A stretch of 64,000 bases of DNA from Singulisphaera sp. GP187 (GTDB lineage Bacteria > Planctomycetota > Phycisphaerae > Phycisphaerales > SM1A02): positions 62,001 to 126,000 of the forward strand of contig CAMBXO010000005.1 of NCBI GenBank assembly GCA_945871915.1, in the 5' to 3' direction. Positions 1 to 7,112 of the stretch are shown here, piece after piece. Position 1 is the first letter of the stretch. Each line of letters starts with the position of its first letter. The notes below the pieces were generated by a model, which saw only the letters and a program-made list of their open reading frames with translations, was not told the origin of the DNA and searched no databases. The translations under genes and the position numbers were made by a program.

Positions 1-63
1 AAGCCCGGGTGCGAAGAACATATAAAGACCGAATACAAACAGACTGACGCGAGCCTGACTCAT
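1..63 (-). CDS. N-terminal fragment of an unknown membrane or secreted protein
   Basis: Only the first 21 codons lie in the window; the gene runs leftwards off the edge. It starts with ATG and reads MSQARVSLFVFGLYMFFAPG and on, a short polar start followed by a hydrophobic stretch, as in a signal anchor or first membrane helix. An AGGAG Shine-Dalgarno motif lies seven bases upstream (fwd 70-76), which supports the start. It diverges from the binding-protein gene at 349, and the roughly 285 bases between them hold no other gene I can support. No function can be assigned. Confidence 0.6.
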   Translation of the reverse strand, partial: MSQARVSLFVFGLYMFFAPGL

Positions 64-348
64 GGGGTCACTCCTCTTGTGAATGTGGTTGGCTATGCTT
101 CGAATTCTTTAGACGCAACACTTGTCGTGACAACAATCGAAAATGCATGAGGTGTTCGGAGCACCCGGCTCGCAACAGCCCCTTGCACTCGATGCATGAT
201 TTTGTTGCTTCATCATTCATTCGGAACCGGCCCTTTCAAGTGTGTGTTGATGGCGTGAATCGTTTGTTGTTGCACGTGACCTTGCGGTCGATTCTTTCGC
301 AGAAGTGCACATGCAATCCTAACTCACGCGATTGCTATCCTCCGAAAA

Positions 349-1605
349 ATGGCTTCGTTTCGAAATAAGTACGCACTCATGGCGGTGGCAGGGATTGGCT
401 TGGTCGCCTGGCTTGCCTTCGACTATCTGATCGTGAATCGTGACCCGATCGTTGTCGGGATTCTTCACTCACAAACCGGTCCCATGGCGGTCAGCGAGAG
501 TTCGATGATCGACGCTGAGGTGCTTGCGCTCGAGCAAGTCAACGCATCCGGTGGGCTCCTCGGTCGGAAGGTCGAGTGGTTGATTGCCGACGGCGCATCC
601 GATTGGCCTCGCTTTGCCGAGCAGGCCCAACACCTCATTGTCGATGAACAAGTCTGTGTGGTCTTTGGGTGCTGGACCAGTGCAAGCCGCAAGAGCGTGC
701 TACCAGTCTTTGAGAAACTCGATCACCTTTTGATTTATCCGATGGCCTACGAGGGCCTAGAGCAATCTGACCACGTCATCTATACGGGGGCGGCGCCGAA
801 TCAGCAGATCACGCCCGCGGTGCAATGGTGCAACGAAAAACTTGGCGCCAAGCGATTCTTCCTGATTGGTTCTGATTACATCTGGCCTCACTGTGTCAAT
901 GCAATCATTAGCGATCAGCTTGCTGGACTTGGTGCCCAGCGTGTGGGTGAGTTGTATGTGCCATTTGGCAGTACCGACTTGGCGGCAGCGGCCCGCGCGA
1001 TTGCGGCGGCCAAGCCGGATGTCGTACTGAGCAGTGTGGTGGGTGATTCAGCACTGGCACTTGCAAAGGAACTTCGCAAGGCCGGGATCCGTCTCGACCA
1101 GACGCCCGTGCTGACCTTCGCGCTCGCTGAAGATGAACTTCGATCGATTTCGCGTGAGGACATCGTGGGGACCTATGCCGCATGGAATTATTTCCAGAGC
1201 ATCGATCGACCTGAAAATAGGGAATTCGTTCGCGCGTTTAAAGAAAGATATGGTCAAGACCGATCCGTCTCAGATGTGATGAGCACCGCGTACAACAGTG
1301 TGATGCTGTGGGCGCAAGCGGTGCGAGAGTCGGGGACGACTGATGTGCAGCAGGTTCGATATGCCATTCGACATCAAAGTCTCAATGCACCGGAGGGCAT
1401 CATTGCCGTTGACCCGGCCACGCAGCACACCTGGCGGCCCGTTTCCATTGGGCGAATTCGACACGATGGGCAGTTCGACATTGTGTGGACCAGCAAGACC
1501 GCCGTGCGACCTGTTCCATTTCCGATGACACGAACGCGGAAGCAGTGGGAGGAATTCGTGAACGATCTCTACCAAGGATGGGGCGGAAAGTGGGCGGCAC
1601 CATGA
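349..1605 (+). CDS. UrtA-like urea/amide-type periplasmic substrate-binding protein, membrane-tethered
   Basis: 418 residues. Residues about 7-29 form one hydrophobic helix without a clear cleavage or lipobox site, so the protein is probably anchored in the inner membrane facing the periplasm. The rest has the type I periplasmic-binding fold of the urea/short-chain amide family (UrtA, FmdD, AmiC): VVGILHSQTGPMA near the start, VFGCWTSASRKSVLPV, LLIYPMAYEGLE, and FFLIGSDYIWPHCVNAI. No permease or ATPase gene accompanies it. Instead its TGA overlaps the ATG of a chemoreceptor-like gene (ATGA), so the likely role is ligand sensing, with the binding protein presenting a small amide or amino-acid-like ligand to the receptor. 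The family is clear; the ligand is inferred only from family. Confidence 0.85.
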   Translation: MASFRNKYALMAVAGIGLVAWLAFDYLIVNRDPIVVGILHSQTGPMAVSESSMIDAEVLALEQVNASGGLLGRKVEWLIADGASDWPRFAEQAQHLIVDEQVCVVFGCWTSASRKSVLPVFEKLDHLLIYPMAYEGLEQSDHVIYTGAAPNQQITPAVQWCNEKLGAKRFFLIGSDYIWPHCVNAIISDQLAGLGAQRVGELYVPFGSTDLAAAARAIAAAKPDVVLSSVVGDSALALAKELRKAGIRLDQTPVLTFALAEDELRSISREDIVGTYAAWNYFQSIDRPENREFVRAFKERYGQDRSVSDVMSTAYNSVMLWAQAVRESGTTDVQQVRYAIRHQSLNAPEGIIAVDPATQHTWRPVSIGRIRHDGQFDIVWTSKTAVRPVPFPMTRTRKQWEEFVNDLYQGWGGKWAAP

Positions 1606-3605
1606 GTCCCGACATGCCCGCTGCGCACGCAAAGTTTGGAGTCCGTCGCTCGATCGCCGGTCGTCTTCTGCTTTGGTTCCTCGTTATCTCGCTTGTTCCC
1701 TGTGCTGTGCTGACAACGATTACAGCCCGTAGTGCGTCCCATGCTCGAGAGGAGGCGGTGCGAAACAACCTCATTCAACTGGCGGCTGAACGATCCAACG
1801 AACTTGAAACCTATGCGGTGGAGCGGATCGCAGACGCAACCATGCTTGCAACGGGTCCCATTGTCATCAGTGGCATGAAGGCCATCCTCTCGGGGGACCC
1901 CGCGCGGGCGGCTGAGGCCACGGCGAGTATCGGCGACATCGCCGCCAGGTTTGGCTACCTTGAATTTCTGCTGCTCGATGCGGCCGGAACGATTCGCTAC
2001 TCACTCACTCCAGAGTTCAAAGTGTCGGCCTCGGTGCTCGCCGCTCCTCTGTCGACCACCGAACTTGCAAGTGGATGCCTTCGATCGAAGGCTTTACTCC
2101 AGACCGATCTGACCGCGTTTCAAACTTATACCGATCCGAAGGCACCGATTGCATTTGTGACCAGTCCGATCCTTGCTGATGGACGCGTCATCGGCGTTTT
2201 AGCCGCTGGAATTGGAGCAGAGAGAGTTTGGCATGTGCTGTCGAACATGAGCGGGCTGGGTGAAACCGGCGAGATTGTGGTGGGTGAGCAACTTGGCGAC
2301 AGCGTGCGCATCACGGCGCCACTTCGGCATTCAATGGATGCGGCGTTCCAAATGAAGATTCCCCTCGGTGGGGGTGCCGGTCGCGGCTCTCAACTTGCCG
2401 CAAGCGGACAGCGGGGTGATGGCGTGGTTCAGGATTACCGAGGCAATGAAGTCGTCGCCGCGTGGTGCTACTTGCCAAGTTATCGATGGGGCATGAATGT
2501 GAAACAAGATTCCAGCGAGGCCTTTGCCGAGATTCGCAATCAACGCCAGACGATTCTCTGGCTGTCACTTGCAACGGTGCTCGGCGTGGCGTTGACAGCG
2601 ATGGTGGTTGCGAGAAGCATTTCCCGTCCGCTGCAAACGGCGGTTGCGGTTGCTCGGCAAGTCGCCGGCGGAGATCTTCGCGCCACCGTCGGCGAGCATT
2701 CCAACGATGAAACTGGTTCACTGCTCGACGCGATTCAGACCATGACCAACGACTTACGTGGTTTGATTTCGCGCATTCAAGGTTCATCGGTGACCTTGGA
2801 TGGAATTGCATCCGCCATCCAGGCAACCAGCGCCCAACAACAGCGGGTTGTTGCAGACCTTGGAGGCACGACCAGCGATGCGGTCTCAGCGGTTACAGAG
2901 ATCACAGCAACCAGCGAAGAACTCTCGCGGACCATGGCCGAAGTGAACACCCTTGCGGCGAAGTCCGGCGAGAAGGCAGTGGAAGGCCGCAAAGATCTCG
3001 CAGGGATGGACGCCACGATGCGCACTCTTGACGCCAGCACGGCATCGATTAGCGGAAAGTTGGCCAAGATCAGCGAGCGAGCGGCGAGCATTACCAGCGT
3101 GATCACGACTGTGGTCAAGGTTGCGGATCAGACCAATCTTCTTTCGATCAATGCTGCGCTCGAAGCGGAGAAGGCGGGCGAGCACGGGCTGGGATTTCGC
3201 GTGGTGGCTCGCGAGATCACGCGACTTGCGGATCAGACTGCCGAGGCATCGCTTGACATTGAACGGATGGTGAAGGAGATGCAGAAGAGCGTGACCGCAG
3301 GGGTGAAGGAAATGAGCGACTTCTCAGATCATGTCAGCGGGGGCGTTCGCGAAATTGGTGTGGTCTCGGAAAAGCTCGGCGAGATCATCACGTCGGTCCA
3401 AGCGATTTCAGCCAGGTTCGGCAGTGTCGCTCAAGGAATGGAAGCGCAGACGCAGGGCGCGCAGCAGATTCGGTCGGCCATGTCCCGGCTCTCTGACGGA
3501 GCCAGCCGCACTGCAGGTGCCGTGGACGAATCCAATAAGGCCACGGTCGAACTGCGTGCATCGGTCAGTGAACTCAAGAATGAGGTCTCACGGTTTACCG
3601 TGTGA
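1602..3605 (+). CDS. Methyl-accepting chemotaxis protein, WspA-like
   Basis: 667 residues. The start at 1602 overlaps the preceding stop as ATGA; an open frame extends further upstream but lies inside the previous gene. Order: cytoplasmic N-terminus, TM1 about 20-42, a roughly 270-residue periplasmic sensor region (probably Cache-like), TM2 about 316-335, HAMP about 336-390 (ending near GEHSNDETGSLLDAI), then the coiled-coil signalling domain. The hairpin tip (about 506-545) reads VADQTNLLSINAALEAEKAG followed by GFRVVAREITRLADQTAEAS. The EAEKAG and LADQTA forms resemble WspA and other alternative-cellular-function receptors more than flagellar ones. The protein would control a CheA-type kinase; no CheA, CheW, CheR, CheB or WspR gene is in the window. 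Its partner is probably the UrtA-like protein encoded just upstream. Confidence 0.88.
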   Translation: MSPDMPAAHAKFGVRRSIAGRLLLWFLVISLVPCAVLTTITARSASHAREEAVRNNLIQLAAERSNELETYAVERIADATMLATGPIVISGMKAILSGDPARAAEATASIGDIAARFGYLEFLLLDAAGTIRYSLTPEFKVSASVLAAPLSTTELASGCLRSKALLQTDLTAFQTYTDPKAPIAFVTSPILADGRVIGVLAAGIGAERVWHVLSNMSGLGETGEIVVGEQLGDSVRITAPLRHSMDAAFQMKIPLGGGAGRGSQLAASGQRGDGVVQDYRGNEVVAAWCYLPSYRWGMNVKQDSSEAFAEIRNQRQTILWLSLATVLGVALTAMVVARSISRPLQTAVAVARQVAGGDLRATVGEHSNDETGSLLDAIQTMTNDLRGLISRIQGSSVTLDGIASAIQATSAQQQRVVADLGGTTSDAVSAVTEITATSEELSRTMAEVNTLAAKSGEKAVEGRKDLAGMDATMRTLDASTASISGKLAKISERAASITSVITTVVKVADQTNLLSINAALEAEKAGEHGLGFRVVAREITRLADQTAEASLDIERMVKEMQKSVTAGVKEMSDFSDHVSGGVREIGVVSEKLGEIITSVQAISARFGSVAQGMEAQTQGAQQIRSAMSRLSDGASRTAGAVDESNKATVELRASVSELKNEVSRFTV

Positions 3606-3607
3606 TA

Positions 3608-3640
3608 GCGGTGGGCACCCGGTCACGCTTCGACCACCGC
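3608..3640 (+). terminator. Possible weak hairpin after the chemoreceptor gene
   Basis: GCGGTGG (3608-3614) pairs with CCACCGC (3634-3640) over a 19-base loop, directly after the chemoreceptor stop. No T-run follows, so intrinsic termination is doubtful. It is the only structure seen between this gene and the tRNA. Confidence 0.25.
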
Positions 3641-3717
3641 ATGACGCGACGCTCAAGGATGAGTAGACTTGCCGATTCGCCTGCGAGGGGACCAGACCTC
3701 GGGCGCAAATTTGGATG

Positions 3718-3791
3718 CGGGGCGTAGCTCAGTTTGGTAGAGCGCTTGGTTCGGGACCAAGAGGCCGCAGGTTCAAATCCTGTCGCCCCGA
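3718..3791 (+). tRNA. tRNA-Pro (anticodon CGG)
   Basis: Complete cloverleaf. Acceptor CGGGGCG (3718-3724) pairs perfectly with CGCCCCG (3784-3790), discriminator A. D arm GCTC...GAGC. Anticodon stem CTTGG/CCAAG around loop TTCGGGA, which places CGG at 3752-3754 and reads CCG proline codons. T arm GCAGG-TTCAAAT-CCTGT. CCA is not encoded. The DNA just downstream holds decayed gene fragments, so this tRNA may once have been an integration site. Confidence 0.97.
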
Positions 3792-3826
3792 TTCCGTTAC
3801 TCGAAACCGCAAGGCGGCGTCTTGGC

Positions 3827-4066
3827 TCAGCCAGGCTCCGCTTCCGGCGAGTGTTCCTGCACGCGGGCATTGGTTCCAGCGCGTTGAGAAAGTGTTTTTC
3901 CGTCACAATCGATCGCTCCATGTTTCGCCGCAAAATACCGGGCGATCTCGTTCATCTGTTCGATCCGCGTCAACTTCTCAAGAAACGACAAAGCGCGAAA
4001 CGCTTCACGCTGACGCAGGCGGTTTCCCTCAAATGTTGTGTGGCTCCAATCCAGCGGTTCATCCAT
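3827..4066 (-). CDS. Small conserved hypothetical protein (about 79 aa)
   Basis: The N-terminal half (DWSHTTFEGNRLRQREAF, then LTRIEQMNEIARYF) resembles a small helical protein that I recall, from memory only, as accompanying toxin-antitoxin-like or nucleotidyltransferase genes; that link is uncertain. The chosen start is ATG at 4066 because GGAGG sits eight bases upstream; an in-frame ATG at 4081 overlaps that site. The last 25 residues are polar and look less protein-like, perhaps read-through after a frameshift. The start overlaps by eight bases the stop of a short upstream reading frame (4059-4187), so it was probably the second gene of a two-gene unit whose first gene has decayed. Function unknown. 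Confidence 0.5.
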   Translation of the reverse strand: MDEPLDWSHTTFEGNRLRQREAFRALSFLEKLTRIEQMNEIARYFAAKHGAIDCDGKTLSQRAGTNARVQEHSPEAEPG

Positions 4067-4187
4067 CGGTGGGGCCTCCATGAAGCAGTCGCAACTCGGC
4101 GATGTCGGCCGTCACCGGAACGATCGGCCTTGCCGGCGTGTCTGCCGAAACAGCAAGGATCGCGCCGAAAGCATACGTGCGAGAAGA
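4059..4187 (-). pseudogene. C-terminal remnant of an unknown gene preceding the small protein
   Basis: An open stretch of 42 codons with no credible start reads AILAVSADTPARPIVPVTAD and continues IAELRLLHGGPTDG to a TGA that overlaps the start of the small protein at 4066. The overlap geometry is that of a real coupled gene pair, and the composition is protein-like, but an in-frame TGA at 4188-4190 closes the frame upstream. I read this as the tail of a broken gene. Its family is not recognised. Confidence 0.35.
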
Positions 4188-4188
4188 T

Positions 4189-4314
4189 CAGGGCGGTATC
4201 TGTTGAGCACTGTGCCAGCATTGCGTGTTTCGAAGTCGACAACACATCCTTGAATCCGTTCAGCATCCAGTTGATGATTCGCCGCTGCCGCTCGTTGACC
4301 GGCCGGCGGGCAAG
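4189..4314 (-). pseudogene. Fragment of a Fic-family protein (C-terminal winged-helix part)
   Basis: The frame reads ARRPVNERQRRIINWMLNGF followed by KDVLSTSKHAMLAQCSTDTAL. This matches the region after the Fic catalytic domain, where family members carry LNERQ..., then TSKWAKLxxCSxDTALRDI. Right after DTAL the expected continuation RDIxDLLARG appears in another frame (DLLAR begins one base into it), and an in-frame TGA at 4315-4317 cuts it off upstream. The Fic catalytic HxFx(D/E)GNGR motif is absent. It is therefore a remnant without activity. Assignment rests on motif memory. Confidence 0.5.
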
Positions 4315-4370
4315 TCATTTACCGCTTGGTGTGCGGTGAATAACTGGGTGATTCGCCGCAGGTGGCCCCC

Positions 4371-6158
4371 TCACTCCTGCACCGCACGCCGCCCACACCA
4401 CTCTCCCCAGCACTTTCGAATAGCCGCATGGAAACGCTTGGAATACGCCGCTGCATCCACCAGCGGCGATTGCTGCATGTGCGATCGCAGCGTGGCCCGC
4501 AGGGTTGTGAGTGCCTTGGCATCCGCCGCCAGGCTCGCCGCAATTGTTACGAACGCCTGCGCATCCTTCGCAATCCACTCTGCGTGCCCAACCGCACTCA
4601 CCAAACTTGCTGAAACACGCGACGCATGTCGATGCCCACGCACACACACCACCGGCACACCCATCCACATGGCCTCGCAAGTGGTGGTTGTTCCGTTGTA
4701 GGGAACCGTATCCAGTGCCACATGCACTCGCTGATAGAGACGCAGATGTTCTTCTTTACTTTTCGAGTACGCCACCAACTCCAATCGACTGGCTTCGATG
4801 CCTGCCTTCCTGAATTGCTCGATGATCCAGTTTCGACCAGCCGAATCGGAAAGTGTCTGTGATTTCAACAGCAGTCGTGATTCGGGCACATGCTTCAGTA
4901 GGGCAGCCCACATTTCCACCGTCTGACTTCCAATCTTTGCTGCATTGTTGAAACTTCCAAACGTAATCGGCGAGCCATCGCTTGGCATGGCGGGTTCCGG
5001 CGCATCACTCGGTGGCGTGTAGCAAAGAAAGCAGGGGTCCAGCCGCAAGAGTCGCTCCGAATTCAATGCCTCGCTTCCCACCGGATCAGTGATCGAATCC
5101 ACCAGTCGCCAATCCATTGCACTCATGCCAGTCGAGTGCGGATAGCCGATCGCATTCACAATAAGCGGCGCAGGCTTTCGTGCCACCACACCAAGGCGAT
5201 TGCCCTCGCTGTGACCACCCAGTTCAAGCAAGACATCAATGTTCCGTTCGCGAATCAGTTTCGCAATCGCCCCGTCGCTCATCGCGGCGCACGCATGCCA
5301 AGCCTGCACCGCAGTGCGAATGCGCGCTGTCATGGCATCGGTGTTGGACGGCGTCGCCGTAGAGAACACTTCGATGGCCGCAACGCTTGCGTCGTGCAAG
5401 AGAAGTGGCTCAACAAAGAATCCCACCGAGTGATCTCGAAGATCGCTTGAAAGAATGCCGATGCGAATGGGGCGAGCAGGATCGGGCTTCTTCGCAGCCG
5501 TATCCCTTAGCGTGCCGCCATCCATTGAACTGCGCCCGGCAACGCGCTCCACCATCAAGCCAAAGTTGTTGTGCGCCTTTGCCAACTCGCCCGGCTCGAT
5601 TGGCAAGTAATTCATGAGCATCAGCAGACTTGAATGCAACTTCAGTTCGCCCGGATTGGCCGCGACACCCGCTTGCGTTATGCCAACTGCTTCATCCAGT
5701 TGCCCCGCGCGAGCCAAAGCAAAGGCCAGATTCGCACTGGTTCCAGGTGCAGTTGGCTCCAAAGCGTGGGCACGCCGCCCCGCCTCAATGGCCTTGGTGG
5801 TGTCATCCACTTGCACATACGCAACTGCAAGACTGAGCCACGCCAACATGTAGGACGGCTCCATCTGCGAGATGAGCTCCCACTGCGTAATGGCCTCAGC
5901 GATTCGGCCCGCACTGAACAACCCATTGGCCAGCGTGTTTCGATAGGCCATGACACCCGGTGCAGCAGAAACTAAACGCGCTAAGTGATGCAGCGACTGT
6001 TCATGTTCACCGGCCGCCTGCAGAAGCGTGCCCAAAAGATTGAGAGCCTCACAATCATTGGGCCGCAACTTAAGGTGCAAACGAACCGTCGCAATAGCCG
6101 CCTGCGTGTTGCCTGCCGCCATGTCCCGATTCACTCGCACCCAAAGGTCGTCAGCCAT
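4371..6158 (-). CDS. TPR protein with SPINDLY-type O-GlcNAc transferase domain (GT41)
   Basis: 595 residues. Residues 1-170 are tetratricopeptide-like repeats (for example NDCEALNLLGTLLQAAGEHE, then YMLAWLSLAVAYVQVDDTTK). From about 205 to 580 lies the split GT41 catalytic region: RIGILSSDLRDHSVGFFVEP, IDVLLELGGHSEGNR, APLIVNAIGYPHSTG, then FGSFNNAAKIGSQTVEMWAA, HVALDTVPYNGTTTTCEAMW and MGVPVVCVRGHRHASRVSAS. Eukaryotic members transfer GlcNAc or fucose from nucleotide sugars to Ser/Thr; bacterial substrates are mostly unknown. No signal peptide, so cytoplasmic. It lies 30 bases downstream of the DedA gene on the same strand and is probably cotranscribed with it. Family confident; donor and target unknown. 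Confidence 0.87.
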   Translation of the reverse strand: MADDLWVRVNRDMAAGNTQAAIATVRLHLKLRPNDCEALNLLGTLLQAAGEHEQSLHHLARLVSAAPGVMAYRNTLANGLFSAGRIAEAITQWELISQMEPSYMLAWLSLAVAYVQVDDTTKAIEAGRRAHALEPTAPGTSANLAFALARAGQLDEAVGITQAGVAANPGELKLHSSLLMLMNYLPIEPGELAKAHNNFGLMVERVAGRSSMDGGTLRDTAAKKPDPARPIRIGILSSDLRDHSVGFFVEPLLLHDASVAAIEVFSTATPSNTDAMTARIRTAVQAWHACAAMSDGAIAKLIRERNIDVLLELGGHSEGNRLGVVARKPAPLIVNAIGYPHSTGMSAMDWRLVDSITDPVGSEALNSERLLRLDPCFLCYTPPSDAPEPAMPSDGSPITFGSFNNAAKIGSQTVEMWAALLKHVPESRLLLKSQTLSDSAGRNWIIEQFRKAGIEASRLELVAYSKSKEEHLRLYQRVHVALDTVPYNGTTTTCEAMWMGVPVVCVRGHRHASRVSASLVSAVGHAEWIAKDAQAFVTIAASLAADAKALTTLRATLRSHMQQSPLVDAAAYSKRFHAAIRKCWGEWCGRRAVQE

Positions 6159-6188
6159 GCGGGGGTTCCTCAGACATTTCAGTGCACT

Positions 6189-7016
6189 TTACGGTGTTGC
6201 AGACATTCGAAGGGCGGCACTGGGCACCGCAAAGATTCGAAACCACCGAACGCTGGCTCGCGGTGGCCGGCGCTTTGATTTTCGGCCATCGAGCCATTGA
6301 TGCACCAGCCACAGACCAATGACAATGGTCAGCGTCACTGCCACGGCGATCATGATCTGGTGAAAGCGACTGGTGATGCCAGCGTGTGCCGTGGCGTGAT
6401 AGCCAAGCCACCCAACCATCATCTGCATGGGTGCAGAAATCATCACGCAGAAACATTCGACCAGAAGGAATTTCCACCACGCCATATGCAACAGGCCGCA
6501 CATGGTGATGACCGGAGTGCGCGTGCCCGGAATAAATCGTGCCGCAAACAGTACCCATGCACCGCGAGCATCGATTTGCCACTTGATTTCTAACAGCCGC
6601 CGCGGGTGAAAGAATCGCCTGAACCATCGTGTGTGCATCACTCGTGTTCCAAAGTGCCTGCACATCCAGAACCAGCCTGCGTCGCCCAGCACAATGCCGA
6701 AATAGGCGGCGATTGCGAAGCGTGCGAAGAGCCACCAATCCGTTGCAGCGATCCATCCCGCAGGAATGAGAACAAGGTCTTCGCTGAAATGCAGACCGAT
6801 GCCGCTTACGACGAAGGCCGTAAAAATGGCAATCGATCCGTAATCCTCAATTCCTTGCGCAATCCAGCCTGGCATCTCCGGTTCGCTGGAATCCGTTGGC
6901 GCCGCAGTCGGAGTGGTTGCGCTCCCAGTCTGATTCACGACCTCAGGCATCAGGGGTGCGTTGGCACACAGCACGCAGGCCAGGGCTGCACTAAGAAGAA
7001 ATCGAATGGAAATCAT
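6189..7016 (-). CDS. DedA-family inner membrane protein
   Basis: 275 residues with an N-terminal signal-like helix, a polar Pro/Thr/Ser-rich stretch (about 25-50), then the VTT/DedA domain. Visible landmarks are LVLIPAGWIAATDWWLFARF and the arginine motif ARFIPGTRTPVITMCGLLHM typical of DedA proteins, and several membrane helices to the C-terminus. DedA proteins act as lipid scramblases or carrier-lipid flippases and affect membrane potential and cell division. The gene lies between the membrane pyrophosphatase and the GT41 gene on the same strand; a hairpin at 7058-7086 separates it from the pyrophosphatase. The N-terminal extension before the domain is longer than usual. Confidence 0.85.
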   Translation of the reverse strand: MISIRFLLSAALACVLCANAPLMPEVVNQTGSATTPTAAPTDSSEPEMPGWIAQGIEDYGSIAIFTAFVVSGIGLHFSEDLVLIPAGWIAATDWWLFARFAIAAYFGIVLGDAGWFWMCRHFGTRVMHTRWFRRFFHPRRLLEIKWQIDARGAWVLFAARFIPGTRTPVITMCGLLHMAWWKFLLVECFCVMISAPMQMMVGWLGYHATAHAGITSRFHQIMIAVAVTLTIVIGLWLVHQWLDGRKSKRRPPRASVRWFRIFAVPSAALRMSATP

Positions 7017-7057
7017 GTCAATGCGAGTATAGAAGGGTTCAAGGTGCTCATACGAAA

Positions 7058-7086
7058 CGCGGCCCGCTCTTGTGGAGCGAGCCGCG
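7058..7086 (-). terminator. Rho-independent terminator of the pyrophosphatase gene
   Basis: On the minus strand CGCGGCTCGCTC pairs with GAGCGGGCCGCG (12 bp including one U-G) around a CACAA loop and is followed by TTTCGT, a short weak T-run. It stands just after the membrane pyrophosphatase stop at 7113 and before the DedA start at 7016, so some readthrough into DedA is plausible. Confidence 0.6.
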
Positions 7087-7112
7087 ATGTTTTTAGAAAT
7101 GTTTCACAACGC

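Noticed and set aside
147-368. A 73-codon frame upstream of the UrtA-like gene
   Set aside because: No Shine-Dalgarno, Cys/His-rich composition, and it overlaps the next gene start.
1485-1601. An upstream extension of the chemoreceptor
   Set aside because: It lies within the coding sequence of the binding protein; the ATGA start at 1602 gives a typical N-terminus.
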